Assembly (NCBI GenBank): GCA_030447385.1 | Contig: JAUJOY010000003.1 | Location: 1 to 64,000 of the forward strand | From: Mycobacteriales bacterium | GTDB lineage: Bacteria; Actinomycetota; Actinomycetes; Mycobacteriales; SCTD01 | Length of the DNA: 64,000 bases | Reading direction: 5' to 3' | Shown: positions 39,757 through 49,766 of the stretch, piece after piece | Layout: each line of letters begins with the position of its first letter | Numbering within the stretch: the stretch's first letter is position 1 | Translations under genes and position numbers: made by a program | Notes under the pieces: generated by a model | What the model saw: only the letters and a program-made list of their open reading frames with translations | Databases searched by the model: none | What the model was told of the DNA's origin: nothing

Positions 39757-40829
39757 GCCAGCTCCTCCTGCAGCGTCGCGTCCGTCTCGAGCACCGGCGC
39801 CTCCCGCCGCTGCTCGAGCTGGTCGGAGAAGTGGCAGGCTGCCCGGTGGCCGCCCGGAGCGACCTCGAGCAGCTCGGGCTCCTGCTCGTCGCAGACGTCA
39901 CCCCGGTAGGTGCAGCGCGGGGAGAAGGGGCACCCGGGTGCCAGGTTGAGCAGGGAGGGGGGTGAGCCGGGGATCGGCCGCAGCGCCCCGCCCTTGCGGT
40001 CGTCGAGGCGGGGGAGGCTGGCCAGCAGGCCGAGCGTGTAGGGCATGCGGGAGGAGTAGTAGATCTCGTCCACGGTGCCGGTCTCGACGGGCTTTCCGGC
40101 GTACATCACGAGGACCCGGTCCGCGACGCCCGCGACCACGCCGAGGTCGTGGGTGATCAGCACCATCGCCGCGTTGGTCTCCCGCCGGGCGAGGTCCAGC
40201 GTCTCGAGGATCTGTGCCTGGACCGTCACGTCGAGGGCCGTCGTGGGCTCGTCCGCGATGAGCACCTCGGGGTCGTTGGCGATCGCGATCGCGATCACCA
40301 CGCGCTGGCGCATCCCGCCGGAGAACTCGTGCGGGTAGTTGCTCGCCCGCTCCTTCGCGTTGGGGATCCCCACGAGCTGCAGGAGGTCGACCGCCCGGTC
40401 CGCCGCGGCCTGCTTGCTCACGTCGTGGTGCGCCCGGACGGCCTCGGCGAGCTGCCAGCCGATGCTGTAGACGGGGTTCAGCGAGGAGATCGGGTCCTGG
40501 AAGACCATGGAGATGCGGCGTCCGCGCAGGTGCTGCATGGTGGAGTAGGGCGCGCCGATGAGCTCCTGGTCGCCGAGGCAGGCCGAGCCGGCGATGCGGG
40601 CGGTACGCGGGAGCAGCCCCATGATCGCGAGAGACGTGACGGACTTGCCGGACCCGGACTCGCCGACGATCCCGAGGACCTCGCGCGGCATCAGCCGGTA
40701 GGACACACCCCGCACCGCTTGGACCAGTCCGTCGTCGGTGGGGAAGGAGACCGACAGGTCGCGCACCTCGAGGACCGGCTTCACCCCTGCGGCGGTCCCC
40801 GCGGTCCCGGGAGAGTCCGTGAGGGTCAT
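39753..40829 (-). CDS. dppD: Dipeptide/oligopeptide ABC transporter ATP-binding subunit (DppD/OppD type)
   Basis: 358 aa from ATG 40829 ([20 protein letters not shown]); a longer open frame upstream is a shadow of dppC. Walker [21 protein letters not shown], signature [20 protein letters not shown], Walker [22 protein letters not shown]-loop [20 protein letters not shown]. The oligo_HPY C-terminus has [20 protein letters not shown]. Its start overlaps dppC by ATGA (40826-40829) and its end overlaps dppF, so the three are tightly coupled. Confidence 0.95.
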   Translation of the reverse strand: MTLTDSPGTAGTAAGVKPVLEVRDLSVSFPTDDGLVQAVRGVSYRLMPREVLGIVGESGSGKSVTSLAIMGLLPRTARIAGSACLGDQELIGAPYSTMQHLRGRRISMVFQDPISSLNPVYSIGWQLAEAVRAHHDVSKQAAADRAVDLLQLVGIPNAKERASNYPHEFSGGMRQRVVIAIAIANDPEVLIADEPTTALDVTVQAQILETLDLARRETNAAMVLITHDLGVVAGVADRVLVMYAGKPVETGTVDEIYYSSRMPYTLGLLASLPRLDDRKGGALRPIPGSPPSLLNLAPGCPFSPRCTYRGDVCDEQEPELLEVAPGGHRAACHFSDQLEQRREAPVLETDATLQEELA

Positions 40830-41770
40830 GCGCGGACGCGGTTCTGCTGCGGGTCGAGGGCGTCCCGCAGCCCGTCCCCGACGAAGTTGATCGTGAGCGC
40901 GATGAGCACGATCACCAGGCCGGGGAAGTAGAACAGCCACGGCCGCGTCGACGCGGCGGACTGCCCTTCGGCGACCAGAAGCCCGAGCGAGGTGCTGGGG
41001 AACTTGATCCCGAAGCCGAGGAAGGACAGCGCGGTCTCGGCGAGGATGGCCACCGCCACGACGATGGTGGCGTTGACGATGATCGGGCCGACCGCGTTGG
41101 GCAGCAGGTGCCGGAAGATGATGCGCCGGTTGCTGGCGCCGAGGCATCGCGCCGCCTCGACGTACTCCTTCTCGCGCAGCGACAGGAACAGCCCGCGGAT
41201 GATCCGGGCGATCTGCAGCCACGACAGCGACGCCAGGATGAGGGCGATGACGATCGGGTCCCCGCCACCTCCGGCGATCGTGGCACCGAGGGTGATCAGG
41301 ATCGCCAGAGACGGGACGGTGAGGATCAGGTCGACGAACCGCATCATGAGCGTGTCCGCGCGCCCGCCGTAGAAGCCGGACAGCGCGCCGAAGACCGTCC
41401 CGAACGCCGTGGAGAGCACGGCGACGAGCAGGGCGACGAGCACCGAGACCCGGGCTCCGGCCAGGACCTTGGCGAGCAGGTCGTGGCCGGTCGAGTCCGT
41501 GCCCATCGGGTGCTTCAGGCTGGGCCCCTGCGACAGGTCGTCGGTGATCGTCGTGCTGGTGTACTGCCACCAGGTCTCGGCGAACAGCGACAGCAGGACC
41601 AGCACCAGGAACACCACCAGGCTGATCACCGCCAGGCGGTGCTGCAGGAACCGGCGCAGGACCAGCGCGGACTGCGAGCGCCGCCGGACGGTGAAGTCGC
41701 GGGAGCTGACGTCGCGCTGCGGCCCGTCGGCCTTGATCATGTCGGGCTTGGGGACCGTCACATCCGTCAT
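40826..41770 (-). CDS. dppC: Dipeptide/oligopeptide ABC transporter permease (DppC/OppC type)
   Basis: 314 aa. A cytoplasmic N-terminus of about 40 residues contains the OppC_N-type RRRSQSALVLRRFLQHRLAV, leading into the first TM helix (ISLVVFLVLVLLSLFAETWW). Five further helices carry the BPD_transp_1 domain. The EAA-type coupling motif is EYVEAARCLGASNRRIIFRH. HPMGTDSTGHDLLAKVLAGA before it is typical of DppC. Intact; between dppB and dppD. Confidence 0.94.
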   Translation of the reverse strand: MTDVTVPKPDMIKADGPQRDVSSRDFTVRRRSQSALVLRRFLQHRLAVISLVVFLVLVLLSLFAETWWQYTSTTITDDLSQGPSLKHPMGTDSTGHDLLAKVLAGARVSVLVALLVAVLSTAFGTVFGALSGFYGGRADTLMMRFVDLILTVPSLAILITLGATIAGGGGDPIVIALILASLSWLQIARIIRGLFLSLREKEYVEAARCLGASNRRIIFRHLLPNAVGPIIVNATIVVAVAILAETALSFLGFGIKFPSTSLGLLVAEGQSAASTRPWLFYFPGLVIVLIALTINFVGDGLRDALDPQQNRVRA

Positions 41771-41785
41771 GGCGCCACCCGTGCA

Positions 41786-42766
41786 TCAGGCATAGCGGAT
41801 CCTCGGATCGAGGTAGGCGTAGAGCAGGTCGGCGACGAGGTTGAACAGGACCACGATGACCGCGGACACCATCAGCCAGGCCAGCAGGCGGTTGACGTCC
41901 TGGTCGTTCGCGGCGTTCAGCAGCATCTCGCCCATGCCGTGCCAGGCGAAGACCCGCTCGGTGATGACGGCGCCGCCGAGGATGGCCCCCGCGTCCAGGG
42001 CCACGACGGTCGTGAGCGGGATGAGCGCGCACCGCAGCGCGTGCCGCACCATGACCCGGCGGCGCGACAGCCCCTTGGCCCGCGCGAGCCGGATGAAGTC
42101 GCTGTTGAGCACGTCGAGCATGGAGGAGCGCTGGTAGCGGCTCCAGGCGGCGTAGTTGACCGCGGCGAGGGCGATCGTGGGCAGCACCAGGTGGCCGGCC
42201 TGGTCGGCCAGCTTGGTGAGCAAGCCCCCTTCCAGGCCGGGTGTCGACTCACCGATGGTGTAGACGACCGTCTTTCCGATCGCCTGGTTGATCCGGATGG
42301 CCAGGAACTCCTTGAGCAGGGCCGCCAGCCAGAACACGGGCATCGACAGGGCGATGAACCCCAGCAGCGTCGCGGTGTAGTCGACGCCGGAGTACTGCTT
42401 CACGGCGGACAGCACGCCGACGACCATCGCCAGGATGACCGCGAGCAGGATCGCGAGGATCACCATGCGCATCGTCACGCCGAGCCGGCGCGACAGGTCG
42501 GCACCGATGTCGATGCCCTTCACCGACGGCCCGAAGTCGCCGGTCACGATCCCGGTGAGCCAGTTCCAGTACTGCTCGGGCAGGGACTTGTCCAGCCCGA
42601 GGAGGCGGCGACGCTCCTCGAGCACCGCCGGCGGTACCGGAGGGTTGCGGCCCTCCAGGTCGCGCAACGGGTCTCCGGCGAAGTGCACGAGCGCGTAGAC
42701 GATCATGGATGACACGAGGAGCAGCGGCACCGAGATCAGCAGACGGCGGAGCGCGAAGGCGTACAC
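41786..42766 (-). CDS. dppB: Dipeptide/oligopeptide ABC transporter permease (DppB/OppB type)
   Basis: 326 aa. It begins YAFALRRLLISVPLLLVSSM, with the first TM helix at the N-terminus as in all DppB proteins. A periplasmic stretch includes LDKSLPEQYWNWLTGIVTGD and FGPSVKG. The transport domain has six helices and the coupling motif DFIRLARAKGLSRRRVMVRH. The C-terminus is YAYLDPRIRYA. It follows dppA by 168 bases that hold a strong hairpin, so its expression may be lower than that of dppA. Confidence 0.94.
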   Translation of the reverse strand: MYAFALRRLLISVPLLLVSSMIVYALVHFAGDPLRDLEGRNPPVPPAVLEERRRLLGLDKSLPEQYWNWLTGIVTGDFGPSVKGIDIGADLSRRLGVTMRMVILAILLAVILAMVVGVLSAVKQYSGVDYTATLLGFIALSMPVFWLAALLKEFLAIRINQAIGKTVVYTIGESTPGLEGGLLTKLADQAGHLVLPTIALAAVNYAAWSRYQRSSMLDVLNSDFIRLARAKGLSRRRVMVRHALRCALIPLTTVVALDAGAILGGAVITERVFAWHGMGEMLLNAANDQDVNRLLAWLMVSAVIVVLFNLVADLLYAYLDPRIRYA

Positions 42767-42883
42767 GGGCGGTCCTCAGGGTCTGCGTGTCCAGCAGGCA
42801 GATGGTGCCACGAGCGGTGTGGTGCAGGAGCCGAGCGGTGCAGGAGCGGTCGGTGCCGGAGCACCGTGGTGCATGAGCAGGCG

Positions 42884-42922
42884 CTGAGGGGGGCCCGGAC
42901 CTAGGCCCGGTGCCCCCCTCAG
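42884..42922 (-). terminator. Hairpin between dppA and dppB
   Basis: CTGAGGGGGG (42884-42893) and CCCCCCTCAG (42913-42922) form a perfect 10-bp stem with GGCC-rich inner pairs. It starts 12 bases past the dppA stop in the direction of transcription. It has no U-run. Such structures in peptide permease operons often stabilise the binding-protein mRNA and reduce read-through into the permease genes. A second smaller inverted repeat (GGTGC..GCACC) lies at about 42852-42866. Confidence 0.6.
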
Positions 42923-42934
42923 GCTCAGCAGAAC

Positions 42935-44605
42935 CTACTTCAGGCCCCACGTCCCGACGTTCCAGAACGGGCCTTCCAGACTCGCGTTGTCACCGATGTT
43001 CGCGTACTTCTCGCTGTAGGCGATGAACGTCGGCTTCTGGTAGAGCGGCAGGCTGACCATGTCGTCCCAGAGCACCTTGTCGATCTTGTTGAAGGCCTCC
43101 GCCTTCTTGGCGTCGTCGAGGATCGCGTTGGCGTCGGTGAACATCTTGTCCACGGCCGTGTTGCTGTACTTGCCGTAGTTCGAGCCCCCACCCGTCCCGT
43201 AGAGCGACTTGTTGCCCGTGGGGAACGGGCTCGACACCCACGCGAAGTTGGCGATGTCGAAGTTGCCCTTCGGCAGGCGCTCGCCGAACAGCACCTTGGA
43301 TGGCGAGTTGTCGATCTTGATGTCGATGCCGAGCGTCTGCATCTGGGACTTGAACAGCTCGCCCTGCGTCTCACGAAGGGCGTTGCCGCTCGTCGTGGAG
43401 AGGCGGAACGACAGCGGCTTGCCAGCCTTGGCGTAGATGCCGTTGGCACCCTTCGCGTAGCCGGCTCCCTCGAGCAGCTTGGTCGCGGCAGCGGCGTCCG
43501 CCTTGGCGTACTGCGTGCCGTTGTCGACGTACTCAGGCTGGTTGTTGACGTAGACGCGGTTGCCCAGCGTCTTGGCCTCGTCGCTGAACTGCGCCACCGT
43601 GCGCTTGAGGATCGCCTCCCGGTCGGTGCCGAGCGCGATCGCCTTGCGGACGGCCACGTCATCCAGGCCGGGCGTCGTCGTGTTGAAGGTGAGGTGCTCG
43701 AAGGAGAGCCCGAAGTTGGTCTCGCTCTTGAGACCGGGGATGCCCTCCACCTGGGAGACCAGGTCGAGCTGCGGCTGCGGGTAGATCATCTGCACCTCGC
43801 TGTTGCGCAGCGCGTCCGGCTGCGTCGTCGACTCGGGCAGGAAGCGGAAGACCACCGAGTCCAACGGCGCCTTCGGGCCGAAGTAGGCGTCGTTGCGCAC
43901 CAGCGTCAGGCTGTCCGTCGGCTTGAAGTCGCCGAACTTGAACGGCCCGGCGGAGACGGGCATCCCCTTGTCGAACCCGGTGTTCCAGCCCGCCTCGACG
44001 CCGGCCGGGTTGGCCTCCGCGATGTGCGCGGGCGGCATGAAGCTGAACAGCGACTTGTAGTCAGAGTAGGGGGTCTTGAAGACCACCGTCACGGTCTTGT
44101 CGCTGTCCGAGCCCGTCACCGAGGCGATGTCCTCGTAGCCCGTGGTGCCGGCGACGTCGAACTTGTCGTTGGTGCCGTTCTGCGCCTTCCACATGAGGTT
44201 GAAGTCCTTGGCGCTGACCGGGACGCCGTCGGACCACTTCGCGTTCTGCTTGATCTTGTAGACGACCGTCTGGGGGGACTCCGAGGTCACCTCGGCGGAC
44301 TCCATCAGGTCCTTGTCCAGCTGGACCGAGAAGTCGGGTTGGGTCACGAAGACCGACGGGAGGATGCCCTGGATGACGTTGGTGACCGACGTGCCGTTGT
44401 CCTTCGACGTGTTGGGGTTGAAGCCGGTCGGCTCCTGGTCCGCGGCGTAGGTGATCGACCCACCCGTCTTCACGGCCGCCGGGGAGGAGGACCCGCTCTT
44501 CTCGGGCTGGGCTGTGCCGCCGCCGCCCCCGCCACAGGCGGCGGCAGCGAGCGAGAGGACCAGCGCGACGGGCAGGGCTTTCAGGGTTCTGCGGTGTGCG
44601 CTCAC
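42935..44605 (-). CDS. dppA: Dipeptide/oligopeptide ABC transporter substrate-binding lipoprotein
   Basis: 556 aa. Lipoprotein signal: SAHRRTLKALPVALVLSLAA followed by AACGGGGGG (Cys lipidation site, about residue 24). Mature SBP_bac_5 domain: GGSITYAADQEPTGFNPNTS, VVYKIKQNAKWSDGVPVSAK (the family's hallmark), TLVRNDAYFGPKAPLDSVVF, AIALGTDREAILKRTVAQFS and KIDKVLWDDMVSLPLYQKP. It captures peptides at the outer face and delivers them to DppBC. It is first in the operon; the promoter should lie in 44606-44748, shared with the divergent MFS gene. Confidence 0.95.
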   Translation of the reverse strand: MSAHRRTLKALPVALVLSLAAAACGGGGGGTAQPEKSGSSSPAAVKTGGSITYAADQEPTGFNPNTSKDNGTSVTNVIQGILPSVFVTQPDFSVQLDKDLMESAEVTSESPQTVVYKIKQNAKWSDGVPVSAKDFNLMWKAQNGTNDKFDVAGTTGYEDIASVTGSDSDKTVTVVFKTPYSDYKSLFSFMPPAHIAEANPAGVEAGWNTGFDKGMPVSAGPFKFGDFKPTDSLTLVRNDAYFGPKAPLDSVVFRFLPESTTQPDALRNSEVQMIYPQPQLDLVSQVEGIPGLKSETNFGLSFEHLTFNTTTPGLDDVAVRKAIALGTDREAILKRTVAQFSDEAKTLGNRVYVNNQPEYVDNGTQYAKADAAAATKLLEGAGYAKGANGIYAKAGKPLSFRLSTTSGNALRETQGELFKSQMQTLGIDIKIDNSPSKVLFGERLPKGNFDIANFAWVSSPFPTGNKSLYGTGGGSNYGKYSNTAVDKMFTDANAILDDAKKAEAFNKIDKVLWDDMVSLPLYQKPTFIAYSEKYANIGDNASLEGPFWNVGTWGLK

Positions 44606-44748
44606 GAGCGCTCTCCCTTGTTCTTGAGGGTGCCGGGGTAGCAGGTGGCACAGGTGACAGATGGAGTCAAACAGTTAACGGGCACTTAGCGTGATGGCGC
44701 GACCGGTTCGTGGCCGGTCTGTGATGTTCGGCGTGGCAGGCTGCACGC
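44606..44748. promoter_or_regulatory. Divergent promoter region of dppA and the MFS gene
   Basis: 143 bases with an unusually AT-rich core (GAGTCAAACAGTTAACGGGC at about 44664-44683, with GTTAAC) in an otherwise very GC-rich setting. It is the natural place for both promoters. I do not assign exact -10/-35 boxes. Confidence 0.45.
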
Positions 44749-46026
44749 GTGGCGGGCACGTCGCTGTGGCGCAACCGCGACTTCACGCTGCTGTGGACCG
44801 GCCAGACGATCAGCGAGGTGGGCTCGCAGGTCACCGCGCTGGCCCTGCCCCTGCTCGCCACGCTGACCCTGCAGGCCTCGACCTTCGAGGTGGCGCTGCT
44901 CACAGTATGCAGCAGTGCCGGGTTCCTCCTGGTGGCGCTGCACGCCGGAGCCCTGATCGACCGGACCCGCAAGAAGCCCGTCCTCGTGCGCACGGACATC
45001 GCCCGCGCGACCCTCATCGCGACGATCCCCGTCGCCCACGTCGCGGGTGTCCTGACGATCTGGCAGATGTACGCCGTCGCCCTGGCCAGCAGCATCCTGA
45101 CCGTCTTCTTCGACGTGTCCTACCAGTCCTACCTGCCGGTGCTCGTGCCACGCGACCAGCTGGTCGAGGGCAACGCCAAGCTCAGCTCCTCCGCCGAGGT
45201 GGCAAGGGTGGGCGGCCCCGGCTCGGCGGGGGTCCTCGTCGCGGCGGTGGGGGCGCCGTACGCCGTCCTGGTGGACGCCGTCAGCTTCCTGCTCTCCGCG
45301 GTCGCGACGGCGGCGGTCCGCGACACGGAGCAGAAGCCCGGGGCCCGGCCGGCGGGACAGCGGCTCCGGGACGAGATCCGCGAGGGCCTGTCGTTCGTGC
45401 TGCGCCACCCCATCCTGTCGCGCATCGTCGGCTGCACGGGCACGTCCAACTTCTTCAGCAGCATGTTCACGGCCGTGGAGATCGTGTTCCTCGTCCGGGT
45501 GCTGAAGGCCAGCCCGCAGGTCATCGGGTTGGTCCTCAGCCTGGCTTCCCTCGGCGGGGTGCTCGGCGCGCTCACCGCGTCGATGCTGGCCCGCCGCATC
45601 GGGAGTGCCCGGATCGTCTGGCTCTCCCTCGGCGTCTCCGCCCCGCTGGCCTTCCTCGCCCCGGCCTCCTTCCCCGGCTGGGGTGTGGCGCTGTTCGGCA
45701 CGGCAGCCTTCGCGACCTCCTTCGGCGCGGTCGTCTACAACGTCGCCCAGGTGTCCTACCGGCAGTCGATCTGCCCACCGGCGCTGCTGGGCCGGATGAA
45801 CGCCTCCGTCCGCTTCGTCGTGTGGGGCACCATGCCGCTCGGTGGCCTTGCCGGTGGTGTGCTCGGCACCTGGATCGGGGTCCGGGCGACGCTGTTCGTG
45901 GCGGCAGCCGGCATGTGCGCGGCGGTCCTGTGGGTGATCACCTCCCCGCTGTTCGGACGGCGCGACTTCCCCACGGAGGAGTCGGACGCGCTCACGGCAC
46001 TGCTGCGCGAGGCCGAGGCGCGGTGA
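44749..46026 (+). CDS. MFS transporter (EntS/MFS_3-like exporter)
   Basis: 425 aa from GTG 44749. It starts [20 protein letters not shown] and [20 protein letters not shown], the usual opening of MFS_3 exporters such as EntS. The motif A-like loop is [20 protein letters not shown], after helix 2. About 11-12 hydrophobic helices follow, with a central basic loop at residues 195-220 ([20 protein letters not shown]). In the second half is [20 protein letters not shown]. Likely exports a small hydrophobic compound or siderophore; substrate unknown. Intact. Confidence 0.88.
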   Translation: MAGTSLWRNRDFTLLWTGQTISEVGSQVTALALPLLATLTLQASTFEVALLTVCSSAGFLLVALHAGALIDRTRKKPVLVRTDIARATLIATIPVAHVAGVLTIWQMYAVALASSILTVFFDVSYQSYLPVLVPRDQLVEGNAKLSSSAEVARVGGPGSAGVLVAAVGAPYAVLVDAVSFLLSAVATAAVRDTEQKPGARPAGQRLRDEIREGLSFVLRHPILSRIVGCTGTSNFFSSMFTAVEIVFLVRVLKASPQVIGLVLSLASLGGVLGALTASMLARRIGSARIVWLSLGVSAPLAFLAPASFPGWGVALFGTAAFATSFGAVVYNVAQVSYRQSICPPALLGRMNASVRFVVWGTMPLGGLAGGVLGTWIGVRATLFVAAAGMCAAVLWVITSPLFGRRDFPTEESDALTALLREAEAR

Positions 46027-46084
46027 CCGGAGGGGTGGACGCAGTCCCCCGATAGGCTCACCCCGCCGATCGAGAGGAGCTCCG

Positions 46085-47815
46085 GTGCTCCGCATGTCCA
46101 CGCTGCTCCTGCGCACCCTGCGGGAGGACCCGGCGGACGCGGAGGTCCCCAGTCACCGCCTGCTGGTGCGCGCGGGCTACGTCCGCCGGGTCGCGCCCGG
46201 CATCTACTCGTGGCTGCCGCTGGGGGTGCGGATGCTGCAGCGGGTCAGCGCCGTCGTCCGCGAGGAGATGGACGCCATCGGCGCGCAGGAGGTGCTGTTC
46301 CCGGCGTTGATCCCGCGCGAGCCCTACGAGGCCACGGGCCGCTGGACGGAGTACGGCGACAACCTCTTCCGGCTTCAGGACCGGCGTGGCAACCACTACC
46401 TGCTGGGCCCCACGCACGAAGAGCTGTTCACGTTGATGGTCAAGGGCGAGTACTCCTCGTACAAGGACCTTCCGGTGATGCTCTACCAGATCCAGACCAA
46501 GTACCGCGACGAGGCGCGCGCGCGGGCCGGCATCCTGCGCGGGCGCGAGTTCCTCATGAAGGACAGCTACTCCTTCGACCTCGACGACGACGGCCTGCAG
46601 CGGTCCTACGACCTGCACCGCGAGGCCTACGTCCGCATCTTCACGCGGCTCGGCATGGACTACCGCATCGTCGCGGCGGTCAGCGGCGCCATGGGCGGCA
46701 GCGCGTCCGAGGAGTTCCTCGCACCGGCGCCGACCGGTGAGGACAGCTTCGTGTCGTGCACCTCGTGCGACTACGCGGCCAACACCGAGGCGGTGCAGCT
46801 GCGGGCTGCGCAGCCCGCAGACCCGGCAGCTCGGCCGCCGATGCAGGTGCTGGACACCCCGGACACCCCGACCATCGACACGCTGGTCGCGGTGCTCGCC
46901 GCGCTCGGGCACCACGTCCCCGCGAAGGGGACGCTGAAGAACGTCGTCGTCCTCCTGCGCCACCCGGACGGCCGACTCGAGCCCCTGGTGGTCGGCATCC
47001 CCGGGGACCGGGAGGTCGACCTCAAGCGGCTCGAGGCCAACGTCTCCCCGGCGCAGGTCCTGCCCTTCGACGACTTCGAGCGGCACCCCGAGCTGGTCAA
47101 GGGCTACATCGGGCCGCAGGGCCTGGACGAGTCCAAGATCCGCTACGTCGTGGACCCGCTCGTCGTCCGCGGGAGTGCCTGGGCCACGGGCGCCAACGAG
47201 CCGGGCAGGCACGCGGTGAACGTCGTGCTCGGCCGGGACTTCGAGCCCGAGGCCGCCGTGCCCGCTGCCGAGGTGTGGGCCGGTGACCCCTGCGGACGAT
47301 GCGGGGCCCCGCTGGTGATCGGGCGCGGCATCGAGATCGGCCACATCTTCCAGCTCGGGCGCAAGTACGCCGACGCCTTGGGGCTGGACGTCCTCGGCCC
47401 GGACGCCAAGCCCGTGCGCGTCACGATGGGGTCGTACGGCATCGGGGTGTCGCGGGCCATCGCCGCCATCGCCGAGCAGTCCCACGACGAGCGCGGGCTC
47501 GCCTGGCCCCGCTCGGTGGCGCCGGCGGACGTGCACGTCGTCGGCATCGGCAAGGGCGAGGAGAAGCCGGCCGCGGAGCGCATCGCCGAGGCACTGGCGG
47601 GGCAGGGGCTCACGGTGCTCCTGGACGACCGGCCCAAGGTCTCGCCGGGGGTGGCGTTCAAGGACGCCGAGCTGCTGGGCATCCCGACGTGGGTTGTCGT
47701 CGGCAAGAGCCTGCAGGACGGTGAGGTGGAGGTGCGTGACCGGCGTACGTCCGGCTCGCGCCGGGTGCCGCTCGACGAGGTCGTCCGCGCGGTCGTGGCC
47801 GAGGTCCGCGGGTAG
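46085..47815 (+). CDS. proS: Prolyl-tRNA synthetase (bacterial type, with editing domain)
   Basis: 576 aa; charges tRNA-Pro. GTG 46085 with GAGAGGAG upstream; ATG 46094 ([20 protein letters not shown]) is the alternative and may be the true start. Class II catalytic domain: [95 protein letters not shown]. The inserted YbaK-like editing domain is at about residues 235-375 ([20 protein letters not shown]). Motif 3 region: [20 protein letters not shown]. The anticodon-binding domain ends the protein. Confidence 0.97.
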   Translation: MLRMSTLLLRTLREDPADAEVPSHRLLVRAGYVRRVAPGIYSWLPLGVRMLQRVSAVVREEMDAIGAQEVLFPALIPREPYEATGRWTEYGDNLFRLQDRRGNHYLLGPTHEELFTLMVKGEYSSYKDLPVMLYQIQTKYRDEARARAGILRGREFLMKDSYSFDLDDDGLQRSYDLHREAYVRIFTRLGMDYRIVAAVSGAMGGSASEEFLAPAPTGEDSFVSCTSCDYAANTEAVQLRAAQPADPAARPPMQVLDTPDTPTIDTLVAVLAALGHHVPAKGTLKNVVVLLRHPDGRLEPLVVGIPGDREVDLKRLEANVSPAQVLPFDDFERHPELVKGYIGPQGLDESKIRYVVDPLVVRGSAWATGANEPGRHAVNVVLGRDFEPEAAVPAAEVWAGDPCGRCGAPLVIGRGIEIGHIFQLGRKYADALGLDVLGPDAKPVRVTMGSYGIGVSRAIAAIAEQSHDERGLAWPRSVAPADVHVVGIGKGEEKPAAERIAEALAGQGLTVLLDDRPKVSPGVAFKDAELLGIPTWVVVGKSLQDGEVEVRDRRTSGSRRVPLDEVVRAVVAEVRG

Positions 47816-48820
47816 GTGCTGGCCCGTCTGGCCGGGGTGCTGCTGGTGGCGCTCGTCACCGCCGACATGTTCCGGACCGTCCTGCTGCCCACGGCGCGGG
47901 GGGCGCTGACCGCGGTCTGGGCGCGCCTGCTGTGGGCGGTCGCCTCGGTGCTGCCGGGACGGCTCGGCCACGTGGCCCGGCAGAGCGCTGGGCCGCTCAG
48001 CATCGCCTGCGGGATCGCCTCCTGGCTGGTGCTGCTGTGGCTGGCCTACGCGTTGTTCTACCTGCCGGACGTGCCGACGCTGGGCTACTCCTCGGACGTG
48101 CGGTTCGAGGGCAGCCAGCTCGTGGCGGCGCTCTACCTCAGCGGGACCGCCATCACGACCCTCGGGCTCGGTGACGTGGCCGCCCAGACCGACGGGCTGC
48201 GGCTGCTGGTGGTGCTCGAGTCGGCCAGCGGCTTCGCCGTCTTCACGGCCGCGCTCGGCTACCTCCCGGCGATCTACACCGTGGTCAGCGACCTGCGCAC
48301 GAGCGCGGAGTCGGTCTCCGACCTGCAGGCCACCACCCCGGAGAGCGCCGCGCGGCTGCTGCAGGAGGATGCATCGCTGACGCTCGAGTCGGTCCGGCGC
48401 GACGTCATCTCCGCCCGCCAGCACCTGCTGCGCTTCCCGGTCCTGCACTACTTCCACCCCCCGCCCGGGCAGTCCGTGCTCGGGCTCGTGGAGGGCGCCA
48501 CGATGCTGTGGGTCGTGGCCCGCTTCGGGCTGTCGGGACAGGCGCATCCAGGGGTCAGCCGTCAGGCGATGTCGCTGGAGCTGGCGCTGCGGCGGCTGGT
48601 CGACGACATGGCGAGCCACGTCGGGGAGGGCGGGAGCGACGACGACCGGGAGGCGGCGGTGCGCCAGGTCGAGCAGGTGCGCGCCGCGGTGGCCGACCTG
48701 CCCGGCTGGCAGCCGGAACGCGAGGAGGTGCCGGCAGAGGCGCTCGCGGACCTCGGGCGCACCAACGCGGTCCTTCGCCGCTACGCCGCGATGCACGGCT
48801 ACAACTTCCCGTCGGCCTGA
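47816..48820 (+). CDS. Ion_trans_2-type potassium channel family protein
   Basis: 334 aa. GTG 47816 follows the proS stop directly, so the two are likely co-transcribed. N-terminal hydrophobic helix (LARLAGVLLVALVTADMFRT), a second (ACGIASWLVLLWLAYALFYL), then a pore loop with LSGTAITTLGLGDVAAQTDG and a third helix (LLVVLESASGFAVFTAALGY). The filter TLGLGD is a variant of T-V-G-Y-G-D with Leu for Tyr, found in a subset of bacterial channel-like proteins, so K+ selectivity is not assured. The cytoplasmic half (residues 160-334) is helical with no RCK domain. Confidence 0.8.
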   Translation: MLARLAGVLLVALVTADMFRTVLLPTARGALTAVWARLLWAVASVLPGRLGHVARQSAGPLSIACGIASWLVLLWLAYALFYLPDVPTLGYSSDVRFEGSQLVAALYLSGTAITTLGLGDVAAQTDGLRLLVVLESASGFAVFTAALGYLPAIYTVVSDLRTSAESVSDLQATTPESAARLLQEDASLTLESVRRDVISARQHLLRFPVLHYFHPPPGQSVLGLVEGATMLWVVARFGLSGQAHPGVSRQAMSLELALRRLVDDMASHVGEGGSDDDREAAVRQVEQVRAAVADLPGWQPEREEVPAEALADLGRTNAVLRRYAAMHGYNFPSA

Positions 48821-48865
48821 CCCGCCGGGCCCTCCCGACCACCGCGCTGTGGCACGGTCGCGGGC

Positions 48866-49336
48866 GTGGCAGGCAAGCGCACCCGGGCGACGCAGCTGCT
48901 CGAGGCCGAAGGGGTGACGCACACGGTGCACGCCTACGAAGCGGACCAGGGCGCGTACGGCCCCGCGGCCGCGGCCGCCCTGGGCGTCGACCCCGGCAGG
49001 ATGCTCAAGACCCTGCTGGCCGAGCTGGACGGCAGGCTGGTCTGCGCCGTCGTCCCGGTCGGCGGCGCGCTCGACCTCAAGGCGCTCGCGGCGGCCCTCG
49101 GCGGCAGGCGGGCGGCGATGGCCGAGCCGGCGGCCGCGGAGCGTTCCAGCGGGTACGTCGTCGGTGGCATCAGCCCGCTGGGGCAGCGCACCGCGCTGCC
49201 GACGGCGGTGGACGAGACGGCCGAGCTGTACGACACCGTCTACGTCAGTGCCGGCCGCCGCGGTCTGTCGGTCGAGCTGGCTCCGGCAGATCTCGTCCGC
49301 CTGACGGCTGCGGTGGTGGCGCCGCTGGGCCGCTGA
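48866..49336 (+). CDS. ybaK: Cys-tRNA(Pro)/Cys-tRNA(Cys) deacylase YbaK
   Basis: 156 aa. GTG 48866 starts AGKRTRATQLLEAEGVTHTV. Conserved parts: YGPAAAAALGVDPGRMLKTL, VCAVVPVGGALDLKALAAAL, YVVGGISPLGQRTALPTAVD and YVSAGRRGLSVELAPADLV. It hydrolyses tRNA-Pro mischarged with Cys by ProRS. Finding it two genes from proS fits that quality-control partnership. Confidence 0.93.
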   Translation: MAGKRTRATQLLEAEGVTHTVHAYEADQGAYGPAAAAALGVDPGRMLKTLLAELDGRLVCAVVPVGGALDLKALAAALGGRRAAMAEPAAAERSSGYVVGGISPLGQRTALPTAVDETAELYDTVYVSAGRRGLSVELAPADLVRLTAAVVAPLGR

Positions 49337-49346
49337 CGCCCGCTGC

Positions 49347-49766
49347 TCAGGCTGTCCCGGGGAACGGGACGGTGGCCGGCGTGATCCGGGCGCGCATCCG
49401 CCACTGCGCTGCCCGCACCGCCGTCTCCTGCAGGCCCGCCAGCGCCAGCATGCGCAGGGCCCGGTCGTCGGTGCCGCCCATGAGGTCGCGCCACCGCACC
49501 GCCAGCCCGTCCTCCACGCGCACCGCCAGGGCGAGCGCCTGCTGCGCGCTGGACGCCGTCACGTCGTACGCCGGCAGCGGCCCCTGCGGCGCCTCGCCGG
49601 CGGCGCGCAGCAGCGAGGTGAGCTGGTCCCGCCGCGCGCGATGGCTGTCGAACGCGGCCAGCGCCGTCCGCCGGTCGGCCTCGTCCAGCCGGGCTCCCAG
49701 AAGCCCGTAGCCGTAGACGGCCGCGTGCTCCGCCGCGAGCAGCGTGGCGAGCAGCGGCCCGCTCAT
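49347..49766 (-). CDS. DUF4439 (ferritin-like fold) protein
   Basis: 139 aa. Begins [20 protein letters not shown], with [20 protein letters not shown] and [20 protein letters not shown]. The [11 protein letters not shown] block and the later [15 protein letters not shown] fit DUF4439, predicted to be a four-helix ferritin-like fold. Metal-binding Glu/His pairs (AEH and DSHRARRD) are partly present. Function unknown. Its ATG overlaps the stop of the lipoprotein gene upstream by four bases, so the pair is coupled. Confidence 0.8.
   Translation of the reverse strand: MSGPLLATLLAAEHAAVYGYGLLGARLDEADRRTALAAFDSHRARRDQLTSLLRAAGEAPQGPLPAYDVTASSAQQALALAVRVEDGLAVRWRDLMGGTDDRALRMLALAGLQETAVRAAQWRMRARITPATVPFPGTA

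Noticed and set aside
39753-42032. 759-aa minus-strand frame as one protein
   Set aside because: The upstream 400 codons are Arg/Pro-rich shadow of dppC and dppB; true DppD starts at 40829.
46058-48931. 957-aa minus-strand frame
   Set aside because: It is antisense to proS and the channel gene, Arg/Gln/His-rich, and without any domain.
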